Positions 27,953 to 36,595 of a stretch of DNA of 64,000 nt are shown here, in pieces; position 1 is the first letter of the stretch; every line of letters starts with the position of its first letter. The position numbers and the translations under genes were made by a program. The stretch spans positions 2,381,734-2,445,733 of the forward strand of contig NZ_AQXI01000001.1 of assembly GCF_000376445.1 (NCBI RefSeq), in the 5' to 3' direction. Below the pieces are notes generated by a model that saw only the letters and a list, made by a program, of their open reading frames with translations, had not been told where the DNA came from and ran no database searches. This DNA is from Haladaptatus paucihalophilus DX253 (GTDB taxonomy: Archaea; Halobacteriota; Halobacteria; Halobacteriales; Haladaptataceae).

Positions 27953-28780
27953 CTACAGATTTAGGTCCCGTTCAATCTTTCTCAGTATTGGAGACAGTCT
28001 CTGGTACATAGCTTCTGCTTGAGCACCATTTAGTTCGTTGTTAGGTACATCTGGCTTATCCCATTTGATTTCCTTAGTTCCAGATTGAAGAATGTTCGTC
28101 GTGAAGTCATCTCCCTTCTTACCACGGAGCGCCAGTATCTCTGTTTTATTGGCTGCCTCGTCAAACATTCCTAAACCCTTCAAATTCTTACTACCACGGA
28201 ATTCTTGACTTGACACGGTTTCGGCAAGCTCATTTAGAGCTTTTCCAAACTCGTCACCTTCCTCTAATTCTTCGTCAGAAGCGCCGAACCTGAACAATGT
28301 AATATCGTCCCACTTTTCATAGAACTCAAACATTGTCCTTTGTGAAAATGCAATTTCTGGCTGAGATTTTATTTCCGTACCAGTTCTTTTCCCGATATAC
28401 TGAGGAATCCATGCTTTTGCCAGTCCTTGTTGACTCTCATACGCGTATAATCCATTATCAAAATAAAACACACGCGGTCGAACTGGCGATCTGTCAGATG
28501 TTGGGACTAGCTCATCACTATCTTCTTGCCTCTCTACCCGACTCCTCTCTTTTTCCGAGACATAGGTGAAGTAACAGAAGTCGCGTTCTCCACGCCCATT
28601 GCTAAGGTAGGAATTCATTCCCTTTTCGTCCAATGATATCGGGTCTTCTCCTTCTACAACAACCTTTGTACTTCTCTCTCGAAACTGGTTGTCTATATTA
28701 TTATGGAGAACCTCTGGACTAGGGAGATTTGCGTTATCAACTTCAATACGTCCGAATCTGAACCGTGCTGTTTCTGCCAT
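27953..28780 (-). CDS. A+T-rich island protein, unrecognised
   Basis: This 275-residue soluble, acidic protein begins MAETARFRFGRIEVDNANLP. A middle part, FCYFTYVSEKERSRVERQ and VFYFDNGLYAYESQQGLAKA, reads like alternating strands and helices; the C-terminal part is helical. I recognise no family motif and no catalytic residues. The DNA is clearly more A+T-rich than all core neighbours and shows different codon choice, signs of recent transfer. A TATA-like ATATATACT sits about 25 bases upstream of the ATG (leaderless). It is next to tRNA-Ala and followed upstream by two regulator genes. A defence, phage or plasmid function is possible but not shown. Confidence 0.7.
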   Translation of the reverse strand: MAETARFRFGRIEVDNANLPSPEVLHNNIDNQFRERSTKVVVEGEDPISLDEKGMNSYLSNGRGERDFCYFTYVSEKERSRVERQEDSDELVPTSDRSPVRPRVFYFDNGLYAYESQQGLAKAWIPQYIGKRTGTEIKSQPEIAFSQRTMFEFYEKWDDITLFRFGASDEELEEGDEFGKALNELAETVSSQEFRGSKNLKGLGMFDEAANKTEILALRGKKGDDFTTNILQSGTKEIKWDKPDVPNNELNGAQAEAMYQRLSPILRKIERDLNL

Positions 28781-28956
28781 TGGTTCGTCAAGTATATATG
28801 ATATCTAATGACTTAAATGTTTACACAGCAGAGTGAAAGTGAAATCGAAAGGAGGGATACGGGTGAGAAAATCCAAATGAATATGTGTTTTATTGATACC
28901 TGCAGTATCCATATCAGCAGCTTCTCAATCAAATTTTATTCTCTGTCGTGTAGTTT

Positions 28957-29214
28957 CTAGTCTTTCTCTAATTCACTCGCATCCAACTCGCTAGCGAGAT
29001 ACTGCTCCCCTGTCTCCGAAATTTCGTATTTTCCTCGCTCAACTCGGACTACGAGACCGTATTCTACCAATTCGTTCAAGCGTCGGTTCACACCTTCACG
29101 TCTCAAATCGAGATTGAACGCGATGATAGAGGGAGAAAGGATGATACCCGCGGATTGTAGCAACTCCAGAACACAGTCGTCCATCGGAGTCATCCACTCT
29201 GCCCGCAGGCGCAT
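28957..29214 (-). CDS. Small winged-helix regulator (phiH1-repressor-like) 2
   Basis: This 85-residue winged-helix DNA-binding protein has N-terminal EWMTPMDDCVLELLQSAG, recognition region LRREGVNRRLNELVEYGLV, wing VRVERGKYEISETGEQYLAS and an acidic tail. The layout matches small haloviral/plasmid repressor-like regulators common in haloarchaea. It is a clear paralogue of the gene 5 bases upstream and forms an operon with it. Confidence 0.78.
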   Translation of the reverse strand: MRLRAEWMTPMDDCVLELLQSAGIILSPSIIAFNLDLRREGVNRRLNELVEYGLVVRVERGKYEISETGEQYLASELDASELEKD

Positions 29215-29219
29215 GGTAA

Positions 29220-29501
29220 CTACTTCTCGTCTCGCTCCAAGTCACTCGCCGCAAGCTCACCAGCAAGGTACTGCTTGCCTTTCTCGGTGATACAGTAGAT
29301 CCCCCTGTCCTCGTCGTAGTACTCGACCAGCCCTGCCGAATGAAGTTCACGGAGGCGACTCCGTATGTGGGAGATTTGATAATCGATGTTGGCCTGAACC
29401 ACTGCCGGATTCGCGTTGATCGGCTTGTTACCCTCGTTTAGTAGAAACTCCAAAATAACGTTGTCTGCCCGCGTCATCCATTCTACCCGAGGGCGTCGCA
29501 T
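29220..29501 (-). CDS. Small winged-helix regulator (phiH1-repressor-like) 1
   Basis: This 93-residue paralogue of the next gene has EWMTRADNVILEFLLNEGN, IRSRLRELHSAGLVEYYDED and GIYCITEKGKQYLAGELAASDL. It has the usual winged-helix arrangement, with the wing at the YYDEDRGIYC hairpin. Such regulators often mark integrated virus or plasmid remnants. It is the first gene of the pair and has an A+T-rich upstream region (29502-29600) that likely holds the promoter. Its target genes are unknown. Confidence 0.78.
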   Translation of the reverse strand: MRRPRVEWMTRADNVILEFLLNEGNKPINANPAVVQANIDYQISHIRSRLRELHSAGLVEYYDEDRGIYCITEKGKQYLAGELAASDLERDEK

Positions 29502-29733
29502 CCGGTTGTAACCAAACCAATTCGTATGTTAATTTGATTGATTCCAATTTCTCACCATCTCTATCGAGACACTGAGTGTATGGTTTGATACGCTAGTGTT
29601 AAGTGACTGCTCGAAGATGTCATCATACGGAAGTCAATGACGGACTACCTCATCGCCAACCCAGCCCCATTTTGGCGAGTCGAAGCGTCAGGAATCGAGT
29701 CCGTGTGGCTTCCGTACACGCCTGTGAGAAACT

Positions 29734-29907
29734 ATGTGCTCCGAGAATTCGTCGGACGAGAATTCGGAATCCGTGTCGGTCCCCGACTGTCCCGTCTGTG
29801 GCGCGCCCGTTCTGCTGGTCGTGACGCGCGGGCCGGACACCCACGAGTGTCGGCCCTGTGGCTGTTCGGTCGGGTTGGAAACCGCGCGTGATTTCTTCGA
29901 GCGGTGA
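29734..29907 (+). CDS. 57-residue zinc-ribbon mini-protein
   Basis: This small plus-strand gene starts MCSENSSDENSESVSVPD and contains CPVCGAPVLLVV, then ECRPCGCSVGLETARDFFER. Two Cys pairs 19 residues apart make a rubredoxin-like zinc ribbon with an acidic, Ser-rich leader. It belongs to the abundant haloarchaeal zinc-finger mini-proteins. An internal 9-base direct repeat, GAGAATTCG, encodes part of the leader. It is next to the accessory island but has core-like composition. Function unknown. Confidence 0.7.
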   Translation: MCSENSSDENSESVSVPDCPVCGAPVLLVVTRGPDTHECRPCGCSVGLETARDFFER

Positions 29908-30338
29908 GAAAATCCCTGCCTCTCGCGAGATTTTCGAATGATTCGCACGTCCCCCCGTTCACCGACGTGTCGGGGAGTTGTTTTTCGTCCGTCAATTTCC
30001 TCCGGGCGGACCACCGTTTCACGGCGGATTCCGGCGGTACGACCGGTTTACGATGGTGATTCGCCCACATCGCCCGATTCTGTTCTCCTAACTGTTTCAC
30101 CGAGTTCGCGCCCGTCGCACCCCGCTTAGCCGGGATATAATAAAGCCGATAGCGGTATTCGTGTGAAATACGCCCGAAGCCCGGGTGTACTCTCAGGCAA
30201 GCGTTCGACGGTGCCGGAGGCGCTGGTGGCGAGCTGGCCTCTCGCCGTGTTTCGGCCATGCCTCCCACGAAAGTTTGTCATCTCGAACGCCTGCCGACTT
30301 TTTCAGGACCGAAACCGAGTACCGAGGTTACCAGAACA
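29908..30338. other. 431-base intergenic region
   Basis: This lies between the zinc-ribbon gene and the Lrp-type regulator. A TATA-like GGATATAATAAAG at about 30132-30144 could start a transcript with a leader of nearly 200 bases for the regulator. I see no convincing small gene on either strand; a long minus-strand open frame here has no upstream signal and unusual composition. Confidence 0.45.
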
Positions 30339-30815
30339 ATGAGCCACGACACACTCGACGAGGTTGACCGCGGCATCCTTCACCTGCTCCAGCAGGACGC
30401 ACGCAACGTGACGACGACCGAAATCGGCGACGCCGTGGGCGTCTCCGCCAGCACCGTCGGCAATCGACTCCGAGAACTTCGGGAGAAGGGAGTCATCGAC
30501 GGTTACTATCCTCAAATCGACTACCACGACGCCGGGTTTCCGCTCCGCGTCCTCTTCATCTGCACCGCGCCGATACCCGACCGCGAGGACCTCGCCGAAC
30601 GCGCGCTCGACGCGCCGGGCGTGGTCACCGTCAGGGAGATCATGGCCGGTGTCGAAAACCTCCACGTCGAAGCGGTTGCGACGACCCGCGACGACGTGGC
30701 CGACGTCGCGCGGAAACTCGACGAACTCGGGGTGGAAGTCGTCGAGGAAGTGCTGGTGAAGAACGAGCACGTGCAACCGTTCGACCACTTCGGTGGCGAT
30801 ACCGTCTCGGAGTGA
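30339..30815 (+). CDS. Lrp/AsnC-family transcriptional regulator
   Basis: This 158-residue protein begins MSHDTLDEVDRGILHLLQQD, the typical Lrp helix-turn-helix (TTTEIGDAVGVSASTVGNRL as the recognition part). A C-terminal RAM-like domain follows, with VVTVREIMAGVENLHVEAVA. Lrp-type proteins sense amino acids or other small ligands and form octamers on DNA. ATG 30339 is chosen because it precedes the conserved LDEVDRGIL helix. Its target is unknown; the HalOD1 gene lies downstream, separated by about 108 bases. Confidence 0.88.
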   Translation: MSHDTLDEVDRGILHLLQQDARNVTTTEIGDAVGVSASTVGNRLRELREKGVIDGYYPQIDYHDAGFPLRVLFICTAPIPDREDLAERALDAPGVVTVREIMAGVENLHVEAVATTRDDVADVARKLDELGVEVVEEVLVKNEHVQPFDHFGGDTVSE

Positions 30816-30923
30816 CTCGCGCGGGATTATTTCGAAATTCGGAAAATACTATCTTCAGAATCGAATTCACACAGATTTTTCCGACATACTTATCCATTGA
30901 CGAATCATAGGGGGTGTACCGGA

Positions 30924-31229
30924 ATGGAACATACTCCCTACCGTGTGCAGGACGGTGAGCGTCCCAGTACCGCCGTCGTCAATGCGATTGCGGACTACGA
31001 AGATGCCTCCCCGGATGATATCGGACCGCGCCTGTACGACGTTATCGACCCCGACGCGCTGGATTCGCTGTTCCGACCGCGGGTCGACGGCGCAGCCAGG
31101 GACGGGGGCAAAGCGGTGTTCCGCTATCGCGACTACGAAATTACGTACGAGAGCGACGGATGGATCCACATCACCGATGACGCGAACCCCCCGGCCGACG
31201 CGTCCGGAACTGCACCCGCAGACGAGTGA
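30924..31229 (+). CDS. HalOD1 output-domain protein
   Basis: This 101-residue protein matches the haloarchaeal HalOD1 output domain: STAVVNAIADYEDASPDDIG, then LYDVIDPDALDSLF and the strands VFRYRDYEITYESDGWIHI. Such domains occur alone or after response-regulator domains, and their molecular job is not known. The start is the ATG preceding EHTPYRVQDG. A TATA-like ACATACTTATCC lies about 30 bases upstream. Confidence 0.8.
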   Translation: MEHTPYRVQDGERPSTAVVNAIADYEDASPDDIGPRLYDVIDPDALDSLFRPRVDGAARDGGKAVFRYRDYEITYESDGWIHITDDANPPADASGTAPADE

Positions 31230-31238
31230 GAAGACGAG

Positions 31239-31847
31239 TCAGACGAGTGCCGCGAGCTTTGACTCGATGGCAGCGACGTACTCCGATCGGTCGTAGCCGA
31301 GCCTCTCTCGCCAGACATTCTCGTAGGATGGGTGGAGGAGCGGCAACAGTACCACGCCGAGGCGTTCGCACTCCACCGGCGACAGCACCCGGTCGAGAAA
31401 CCCCTCCATCGGTATCGATTCGAAATCGAGTAGAATTTTCGTGGCGTGTTTCCCCGTCGAGACGACGACGGTCGGGTCCACCGTCGCTAGCTCCGTTCTG
31501 AGGTGGTCGAAACAGTTGTCGAGTTCTTCCGCCCGTGGCTCTCGATTCGACCCGTCCTCGCCCTCTGGAAAGCACTTCACGGCGTTCGTGAAGTACGCGT
31601 CGTACCCGAGGTCGGAAAACAGCGACCTGATTTTTCGCCCCGAGTGGCGCGTGGTGTAGGCCATGCCCGTCCAGTTGCCGCCCCGCCACTGCTCCGCGTC
31701 CGGTGCCCCCGCGCCGGGAGCCTCGCCGACGACCATCACGTCGGCCGAACGCGGCCCGGTCCCCCACGAGATGCGGTTTCGGCACTCGACGAGTTCGGGA
31801 CACCGCGAGCAGTCGGGTTCGAGGACGGTGCGCGAGTCTGGAAACAT
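31239..31847 (-). CDS. Uracil-DNA glycosylase, family 4-like (Fe-S)
   Basis: This 202-residue protein shows the type 4 UDG pattern: Cys13 and Cys16 in DCSRCPELVEC, then VMVVGEAPGAGAPDAEQW (catalytic loop), later Cys92 and Cys112, which would complete a 4Fe-4S site, and LHPSYENV near the end. The enzyme removes uracil from DNA during base excision repair. ATG 31847 is preferred to longer in-frame starts that would run into the RNase gene. It lies 28 bases downstream of the RNase gene and is probably co-transcribed with it. Confidence 0.87.
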   Translation of the reverse strand: MFPDSRTVLEPDCSRCPELVECRNRISWGTGPRSADVMVVGEAPGAGAPDAEQWRGGNWTGMAYTTRHSGRKIRSLFSDLGYDAYFTNAVKCFPEGEDGSNREPRAEELDNCFDHLRTELATVDPTVVVSTGKHATKILLDFESIPMEGFLDRVLSPVECERLGVVLLPLLHPSYENVWRERLGYDRSEYVAAIESKLAALV

Positions 31848-31875
31848 GGCTGGAAAATCGTCCGTTCGACCGCGT

Positions 31876-33159
31876 TCAGTCGTCGTCTTCGACGACTTCG
31901 ATGCCGCGGTTGTTGACCGCGTTGGGGTCGAGTCCGACTTCTTCGAGGAACTGTTTGTACTCGCGTTCGCAGGCCTCCGCGTCGGCCTGCTTGTCGCTGG
32001 CGCGGTCACAGAGCGCCACGAGGTCCTCGGGCACGTCGTTCGTGTAGACGATCCAGTGGTTGATGAGGTCCGACAGCCGCCGAATCGGGCTGGTGAAGTG
32101 ACCGTAGATCTCGAAGTTGAGCGCGTGGTGGCCGCCGAACGGGTCGCTCATGTAGCGAGCGCGGGGCATCACCTTCATCACGGCCCACTGGATTTTGTCG
32201 AGCTGTCTGCCCGGTGCATCCTCCAGCGTGGCGTTGACAGCCTTCCGCGGGTCGTCCCACGTGCTGCCCGGAATCGAGACGCCGTTCAGGTCCTGAATTT
32301 CCTGTAGCGCCTTCCCCCACTCGTCAGGCGTCGGCTGGGGGTGGACGCGGTACATCGCCTCGACGCCGCGGCCCCACATCAGTTCGTGCGTGACCGCCTT
32401 GTTCGCCTTCAGCATCGACTCCTCGATGATGGTGTGCGCGCGGTCGCGCCGCGGGTTCAGGACGAGGCTGCCGTCCTCCTTTCGCTGCTCGTGCATCCGG
32501 TCTGCGAGTTCGAACGAGAGCTTACACTCCTCGTGTAGCGGCGCGTCCTCGTCGTCGATTCGCTCCTCGGCTTGCGAGTAGGTGAGTCGCTCGTCGCTTT
32601 GGATAACCGATTTGTAGATGTCGATGGTTTCGTAGGAGAGGTTCTCCTTGTCGAGGTGCATCTCGACGGTGTGCGCGAGGCGGTCCTCGTTCGGTACGAG
32701 CGAACAGACCGTCTCCGCCAGCATCGGCGGGAGCATGTGAATCGTGTAGCCGGGGAGATACACCGTGTTCCCGCGTTTGACCGCCTCTTCCCACATGTTC
32801 GATTCCGGGTGGACGTAGTGGGTCACGTCGGCGATGTGGACCCAGAGGACGTACTCGTCCTCGCGCTCCTCGACGGAGATGGCGTCGTCGAAGTCCTGCG
32901 CGTCGATGGGGTCCGTCGTCCACGTCGTCATATCGCGCAGGTCTGTCCGCTCTTCGGCCTCGTCCTGAATCTCCTGCTGGATGTTCTCGGTTCGCTTTTC
33001 GGCCTCGGTCATCACGGCCTGTGGAAATCCGTCCCTGATTTCGAACTTCTCGAACAGCTTTTCGCGCTTGCTGTCGAGTCGCTCGGCGAGGTCTTCGGAG
33101 ATTTCGACCGGCCCTTGGCCTTCGGCGGTTCCCGCCTCGGCCTGTGCGTCGCTCGTCAT
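31876..33159 (-). CDS. RNB-domain exoribonuclease (RNase R/II type)
   Basis: This 427-residue protein carries the RNB catalytic core, DPIDAQDFDDAISVEEREDE, with the metal-binding Asp cluster at about residues 83, 89, 91 and 92. Later LWVHIADVTHYVHP and HFTSPIRRLSDLINHW match the family. N-terminal cold-shock and C-terminal S1 domains of bacterial RNase R are absent, as is usual in haloarchaea. It degrades RNA 3' to 5'. It is followed by the UDG gene in an apparent operon. Confidence 0.9.
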   Translation of the reverse strand: MTSDAQAEAGTAEGQGPVEISEDLAERLDSKREKLFEKFEIRDGFPQAVMTEAEKRTENIQQEIQDEAEERTDLRDMTTWTTDPIDAQDFDDAISVEEREDEYVLWVHIADVTHYVHPESNMWEEAVKRGNTVYLPGYTIHMLPPMLAETVCSLVPNEDRLAHTVEMHLDKENLSYETIDIYKSVIQSDERLTYSQAEERIDDEDAPLHEECKLSFELADRMHEQRKEDGSLVLNPRRDRAHTIIEESMLKANKAVTHELMWGRGVEAMYRVHPQPTPDEWGKALQEIQDLNGVSIPGSTWDDPRKAVNATLEDAPGRQLDKIQWAVMKVMPRARYMSDPFGGHHALNFEIYGHFTSPIRRLSDLINHWIVYTNDVPEDLVALCDRASDKQADAEACEREYKQFLEEVGLDPNAVNNRGIEVVEDDD

Positions 33160-33201
33160 GGCCGCTGGTAAGGGTGTTGGGAAGTTAGGCGTATCGACTG
33201 A

Positions 33202-33504
33202 CTACCCTTCGCGTTCCTCCAACGGGCCATAACGGTCTTGAACCGCCCTTTCGTACCGGGTCAAAAACTCAATCTGATCGACACGTCCGGCGTCGATGTC
33301 CACCAACAGCGCCTCCAGTTCGTCGCGCGGTTGATGGCATAGCTCACGGTGACACGCCTTACAGAGGTGCTCGAACGTCTTTCCGTTTCGCTCCCAGCGG
33401 TTCCCTTCCTTATCGTATTCGCGGGCCGCGGAGCGGCGAACGGCGTCGCCACACGCGATGCAGATGACTGACTTTTTCTCCCGGTTCCGCCGGGAACCCC
33501 ACAT
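33202..33504 (-). CDS. Zinc-finger protein (HNH-like Cys/His arrangement), unknown
   Basis: This 100-residue basic protein has CIACGDAVRRSAAREYD and, about 20 residues later, HLCKACHRELCHQPRDELE. The two Cys pairs plus His residues resemble a treble-clef/HNH-like zinc site, but no full HNH active-site motif is obvious. It belongs to a conserved haloarchaeal unknown family. It precedes the RNase gene in transcription, 42 bases upstream, and may be part of the same operon. Confidence 0.68.
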   Translation of the reverse strand: MWGSRRNREKKSVICIACGDAVRRSAAREYDKEGNRWERNGKTFEHLCKACHRELCHQPRDELEALLVDIDAGRVDQIEFLTRYERAVQDRYGPLEEREG

Positions 33505-33551
33505 ACTAGCTCCTTCGACGCCCCCCCACTTCCCCTTTTTGCCGCCGCGAA

Positions 33552-34031
33552 TCAGACCACGAACTCGTAGAGGTCGTCGCCGACGAAGTGAACCGATTCG
33601 ACGACCTTCCCGGAGTCGCCGACCATCTCGTCGCCGGTCGTTTTCGCGCGCCCGACGGCGAGGACCTTCCCGTGGGTTTCCTCCGCGATGGCGACCAGGT
33701 CGCCTGCTTCGATGTCGTCGCTCGCTTCCACGATACCGGGGCGCATCACGTCCGCGCCGTCGCTGACGAACGAGACGGCACCCGCGTCGACGGTGACGAC
33801 CCGCTTCGTCGGCGGGTAGGCGTTCGCGCCCTGCACGGTGAGAAACGGTTCGTCGTCGATGTAGACGACCATCGGGTCCCCGTTGACGAGCACGATGTCG
33901 AACTTCGAATCCTCCAACTCCACCAGTTCGTAGGTGTCGGCGTCCAGTTCGACGCCGAGCGCGTCTTCGAGCGAGGTTTCTATCTCTCGAACCTCGTCGC
34001 TTCGGAGATGATGGCGAGACTTGACTTCCAT
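33552..34031 (-). CDS. PUA-domain RNA-binding protein
   Basis: This 159-residue protein has an N-terminal pre-PUA alpha/beta part (MEVKSRHHLRSDEVREIE) and a C-terminal PUA domain (TVDAGAVSFVSDGADVMRPG, then GDLVAIAEETHGKVLAVGRA). It resembles the MCT-1/Tma20-like archaeal group, proteins linked to tRNA/translation initiation. ATG 34031 is preferred to ATG 34058 (MHETNARR) because a TATA-like GGTTTATGC sits about 28-30 bases upstream. It is a cytoplasmic, probably housekeeping gene. Confidence 0.85.
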   Translation of the reverse strand: MEVKSRHHLRSDEVREIETSLEDALGVELDADTYELVELEDSKFDIVLVNGDPMVVYIDDEPFLTVQGANAYPPTKRVVTVDAGAVSFVSDGADVMRPGIVEASDDIEAGDLVAIAEETHGKVLAVGRAKTTGDEMVGDSGKVVESVHFVGDDLYEFVV

Positions 34032-34104
34032 AATCCGACGTGCGTTCGTCTCGTGCATAAACCCACCCGTTTGAACCGACACGGGGCGGATACCGACGAT
34101 TCGA

Positions 34105-34175
34105 CAGCCGAACCGACGCCGAATCGACAGCCGAATCGACAGCCGAATCGACAGCCGAATCGACCGCCGGTCCGA
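34105..34175. repeat. 12-bp tandem repeat
   Basis: The unit CAGCCGAATCGA occurs exactly three times at 34128-34163, flanked by degenerate copies at 34105, 34117 and 34164, about six units in all. It lies between the DUF1028 gene and the PUA gene, both on the minus strand, so it sits in the 3' region of one and upstream of the other. Confidence 0.85.
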
Positions 34176-34182
34176 AGTCGAA

Positions 34183-34881
34183 TTACGAGTCGGCTTCGTC
34201 CCGCGCCGCTTCGTAGCGTTCGACGGCCGCGGCGAAGCCGTCCCCGGCGAGTTCGTAGGCCTCCCGCAAATCCAGAATCGGCGTCTCGGTCGCGTCCACG
34301 CGCAAGTCGTTGTAGTACGGCTCCGTCTCGTCCGCCTCCGTCGTCTCGACGAGCAGCGCCGCGCTTTGGACGTGCAGTTCCTCGCGCTTGTCTCCGCCCT
34401 CCGCGTAACCCGCCGCCAGCGCGTCGATGAGTCGCTCGGCCAGCGGTCGGTCGTCGTCCTCGTTCTCCCGGTACTCGCGGGCGGTTTCGGTCACGACCGA
34501 CTCGCCGGTCAGCAGGTTTCCGGCGACGGTGTAGTTCTCGCCGCTCTCGTGGCCGTACCAGCCGTTGCACTCGTCGCCGGAGAAGGTGAACGTTCCGTCG
34601 GCGTCGACGCCGTGCAGTTGGCGGTTCTCGACTCCGTCGTCCGCGTTGAGGAGCGCGTGGAGGGCGTCCTCGATGGCGAGTCCGTCGTCCACGTACTCGA
34701 TACCTTTCCGTCCGAGTTCGACGTTGACGAGGCTTTGGGTGGCTATCGCCCCGTTCTCGCTGGCGAACGGGCACAGCGTTCCGACCCCCGGTAAGCGCGT
34801 CGTGACCGCGACGCCGAACCGCGTTTGGTCGTCCCCCTCCTCATCAGTGTACCGCTCCCGGACGCAGATACTGAACGTCAT
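34183..34881 (-). CDS. DUF1028-family protein (Ntn-hydrolase-like)
   Basis: This 232-residue protein begins MTFSICVRERYTDEEGDDQT. It has the DUF1028 features FGVAVTTRLPGVGTLCPFAS, IATQSLVNVELGRKGIEY and RQLHGVDADGTFTFSGDEC, followed by YTVAGNLLTGESV. The fold resembles Ntn hydrolases, but substrates are unknown in this family. ATG 34881 precedes the conserved FSICVR strand. Its 3' end abuts the tandem repeats. Confidence 0.85.
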   Translation of the reverse strand: MTFSICVRERYTDEEGDDQTRFGVAVTTRLPGVGTLCPFASENGAIATQSLVNVELGRKGIEYVDDGLAIEDALHALLNADDGVENRQLHGVDADGTFTFSGDECNGWYGHESGENYTVAGNLLTGESVVTETAREYRENEDDDRPLAERLIDALAAGYAEGGDKREELHVQSAALLVETTEADETEPYYNDLRVDATETPILDLREAYELAGDGFAAAVERYEAARDEADS

Positions 34882-34938
34882 GAACCGGGTAACACAGCGT
34901 GCGAGCAAAAAAGTCGGTTTTCCGGCGAAGCGTTCGGC

Positions 34939-36411
34939 TCAGTTCGTCGTCTCGCCCTTCGGCGTGGGGATGATTCCGCCGCCGTCCGTCGGCATCCAGA
35001 AGAATCCCGGCGCGTAAACGGTGTCTCCGTCGCTGGCCTCCACGACCGCTCGGAAGGTGTATCCCTCGCCGTCGGTCGGCGTGTAGACCGTCTTCGTCAC
35101 GGTGTCCGGGCCGCTGATGGTCGTCGATGGCGTCGTGTACGGGAAGAGCTCTTGGTCCTTCTGGGGCCCCCATTCGAAGTGGACGGTCGCGGAATTCGCG
35201 CCGCCGAGATCGCTTACTTCGACGCTCATTTCCGCCGACTGCGTTTCGGCATCGACGTTCACCGGTCCCGTCGTCGCTATCGGGTCCTTGTCCAAGTCGA
35301 TGCCCGCCGTCGCGGCCTCCACGTCGAGGAGACCGTAGCCCTGTTCGTCGGAGCTAAGGCCGATGTCCTCCGCGGTGTTGCGGAGGCGGATGCGGGCATC
35401 GGCCGCCGAAAAGCCGTTCACCATTAGGATACCCGCCGCGCCCGCGACGTGCGGGGTCGCCATCGACGTGCCCGAGAGCGTCTCGTAGGTCCCTCCCTTG
35501 TACGTCGAGTAGATGCTGCTGCCGGGCGCGGCGAGTTCGATGTCCGCCCCTTGCGAGGAGGTGTAGGCGAGCGAATCGCTCGACGTGGTTGATGAAACGG
35601 CGACGACTTCGCTGTACGCCGCGGGATAGCCCACGCAGTCGGTACAGGGTCCCTCGTTTCCGGCCGCTGCGACGAGGAACACGCCGTTGTCGCTCGCGTA
35701 CCGACACGCGTCCTGTACCGTGGACGAGGGTGACGACGCGCCCAGACTCATGCTGCCGACGTCCCAACCTTGGTCGGCGACGTGTTCCAGTCCCGCGGCG
35801 AGGTCGGACCACGACCCAGACCCGCTCGAATCCAAGACCTTGACCGCGTGGAGTCTGGCGTTGGTCGTCACGCCGACCACGCCCCACGAGTTGTCCGCTG
35901 CACCGGCGATACCGGCACAGTGCGTCCCGTGCCCGTTGTCGTCCTCCCAACTGGACCCGACGAACGATTCACCCGACGAGACGTTCCCGCTGAGGTCCGG
36001 ATGGTCGGAGTCGATACCGGTGTCGAGGATGGCGATGTCGGCGGCCCGACCCGTTCCGCCCTCCGGGTGAATCACGTCCGCGTCCACGCGGTCGACACCC
36101 CACGGAAGGGTCTGTCCGCTGGCGTGAACCGTGCCGTTCTCCTCGACGTATCGAATGGCCGGGTGGGACTGGAGTCGTTCCGCGGCGCGGGCGGGGAGTT
36201 CCATCGTCATCGCCGAGAACGAGAACTCGCGGACGACGGTATCGGCGGCGTCCCTCGCCATCGCCTTCCCCGTGGCGTTCTCGAACCCGACGTTCACTTC
36301 TACGGTGTCTCCGGGACTCGCGCTTGCGAATCCGGTTCCGAACACGACGAGGGAACCGGTCGTCGCTTTCAGTGCTGTTCGACGCGAGATGGTTTCGTTT
36401 TTATGAGCCAT
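34939..36411 (-). CDS. Secreted subtilisin-like serine protease (halolysin type, S8)
   Basis: This 490-residue exported protease has an N-terminal twin-arginine signal (ISRRTALKATTG, then hydrophobic GSLVVFGTGFASA), a propeptide (about residues 36-100), and a catalytic domain with D130 (ILDTGIDSDHPDL), H161 (GHGTHCAG), N252 (AAAGNEG) and S316 (SGTSMATPHVAGAA). After the domain comes a C-terminal extension with an FEWG module (VHFEWGPQKDQELFPY...YTFRAVVEASDGDTVYAPG), similar to the two small exported proteins next door. Halolysins degrade extracellular protein and mature in high salt. The start is ATG 36411; a TTG 3 bases earlier is less likely. Confidence 0.93.
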   Translation of the reverse strand: MAHKNETISRRTALKATTGSLVVFGTGFASASPGDTVEVNVGFENATGKAMARDAADTVVREFSFSAMTMELPARAAERLQSHPAIRYVEENGTVHASGQTLPWGVDRVDADVIHPEGGTGRAADIAILDTGIDSDHPDLSGNVSSGESFVGSSWEDDNGHGTHCAGIAGAADNSWGVVGVTTNARLHAVKVLDSSGSGSWSDLAAGLEHVADQGWDVGSMSLGASSPSSTVQDACRYASDNGVFLVAAAGNEGPCTDCVGYPAAYSEVVAVSSTTSSDSLAYTSSQGADIELAAPGSSIYSTYKGGTYETLSGTSMATPHVAGAAGILMVNGFSAADARIRLRNTAEDIGLSSDEQGYGLLDVEAATAGIDLDKDPIATTGPVNVDAETQSAEMSVEVSDLGGANSATVHFEWGPQKDQELFPYTTPSTTISGPDTVTKTVYTPTDGEGYTFRAVVEASDGDTVYAPGFFWMPTDGGGIIPTPKGETTN

Positions 36412-36595
36412 CAAACAAGTACTGTCTTATCAATTATTAACTATATTTGTACAGGCGTAGAGTGCCGGAAAATTGGCTCTCGTAGGTCGTTCTCCGGAGA
36501 ACGAGTGTTCGAGTCGGTAACTGTCCAAACCGCAACCGATACCGTTCGAGGGTCTCGAACGGAAAATCAGCGTTCCCGTTGAAGCGAGGTTCCGC

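Noticed and set aside
27493-29907. Complete integrated virus or plasmid
   Set aside because: No integrase, replication or capsid gene is visible; only a small regulator/unknown gene island, so I call it an accessory island, not a provirus.
29732-30268. 178-residue minus-strand frame
   Set aside because: It overlaps the zinc-ribbon gene, has no promoter signal or family motif, and is rich in Arg/Pro as expected of a shadow.
34105-34175. CRISPR-like array
   Set aside because: Units are 12 bp and contiguous without spacers; it is a simple tandem repeat. No cas genes or 25-40 bp repeats with spacers are present anywhere in the window.
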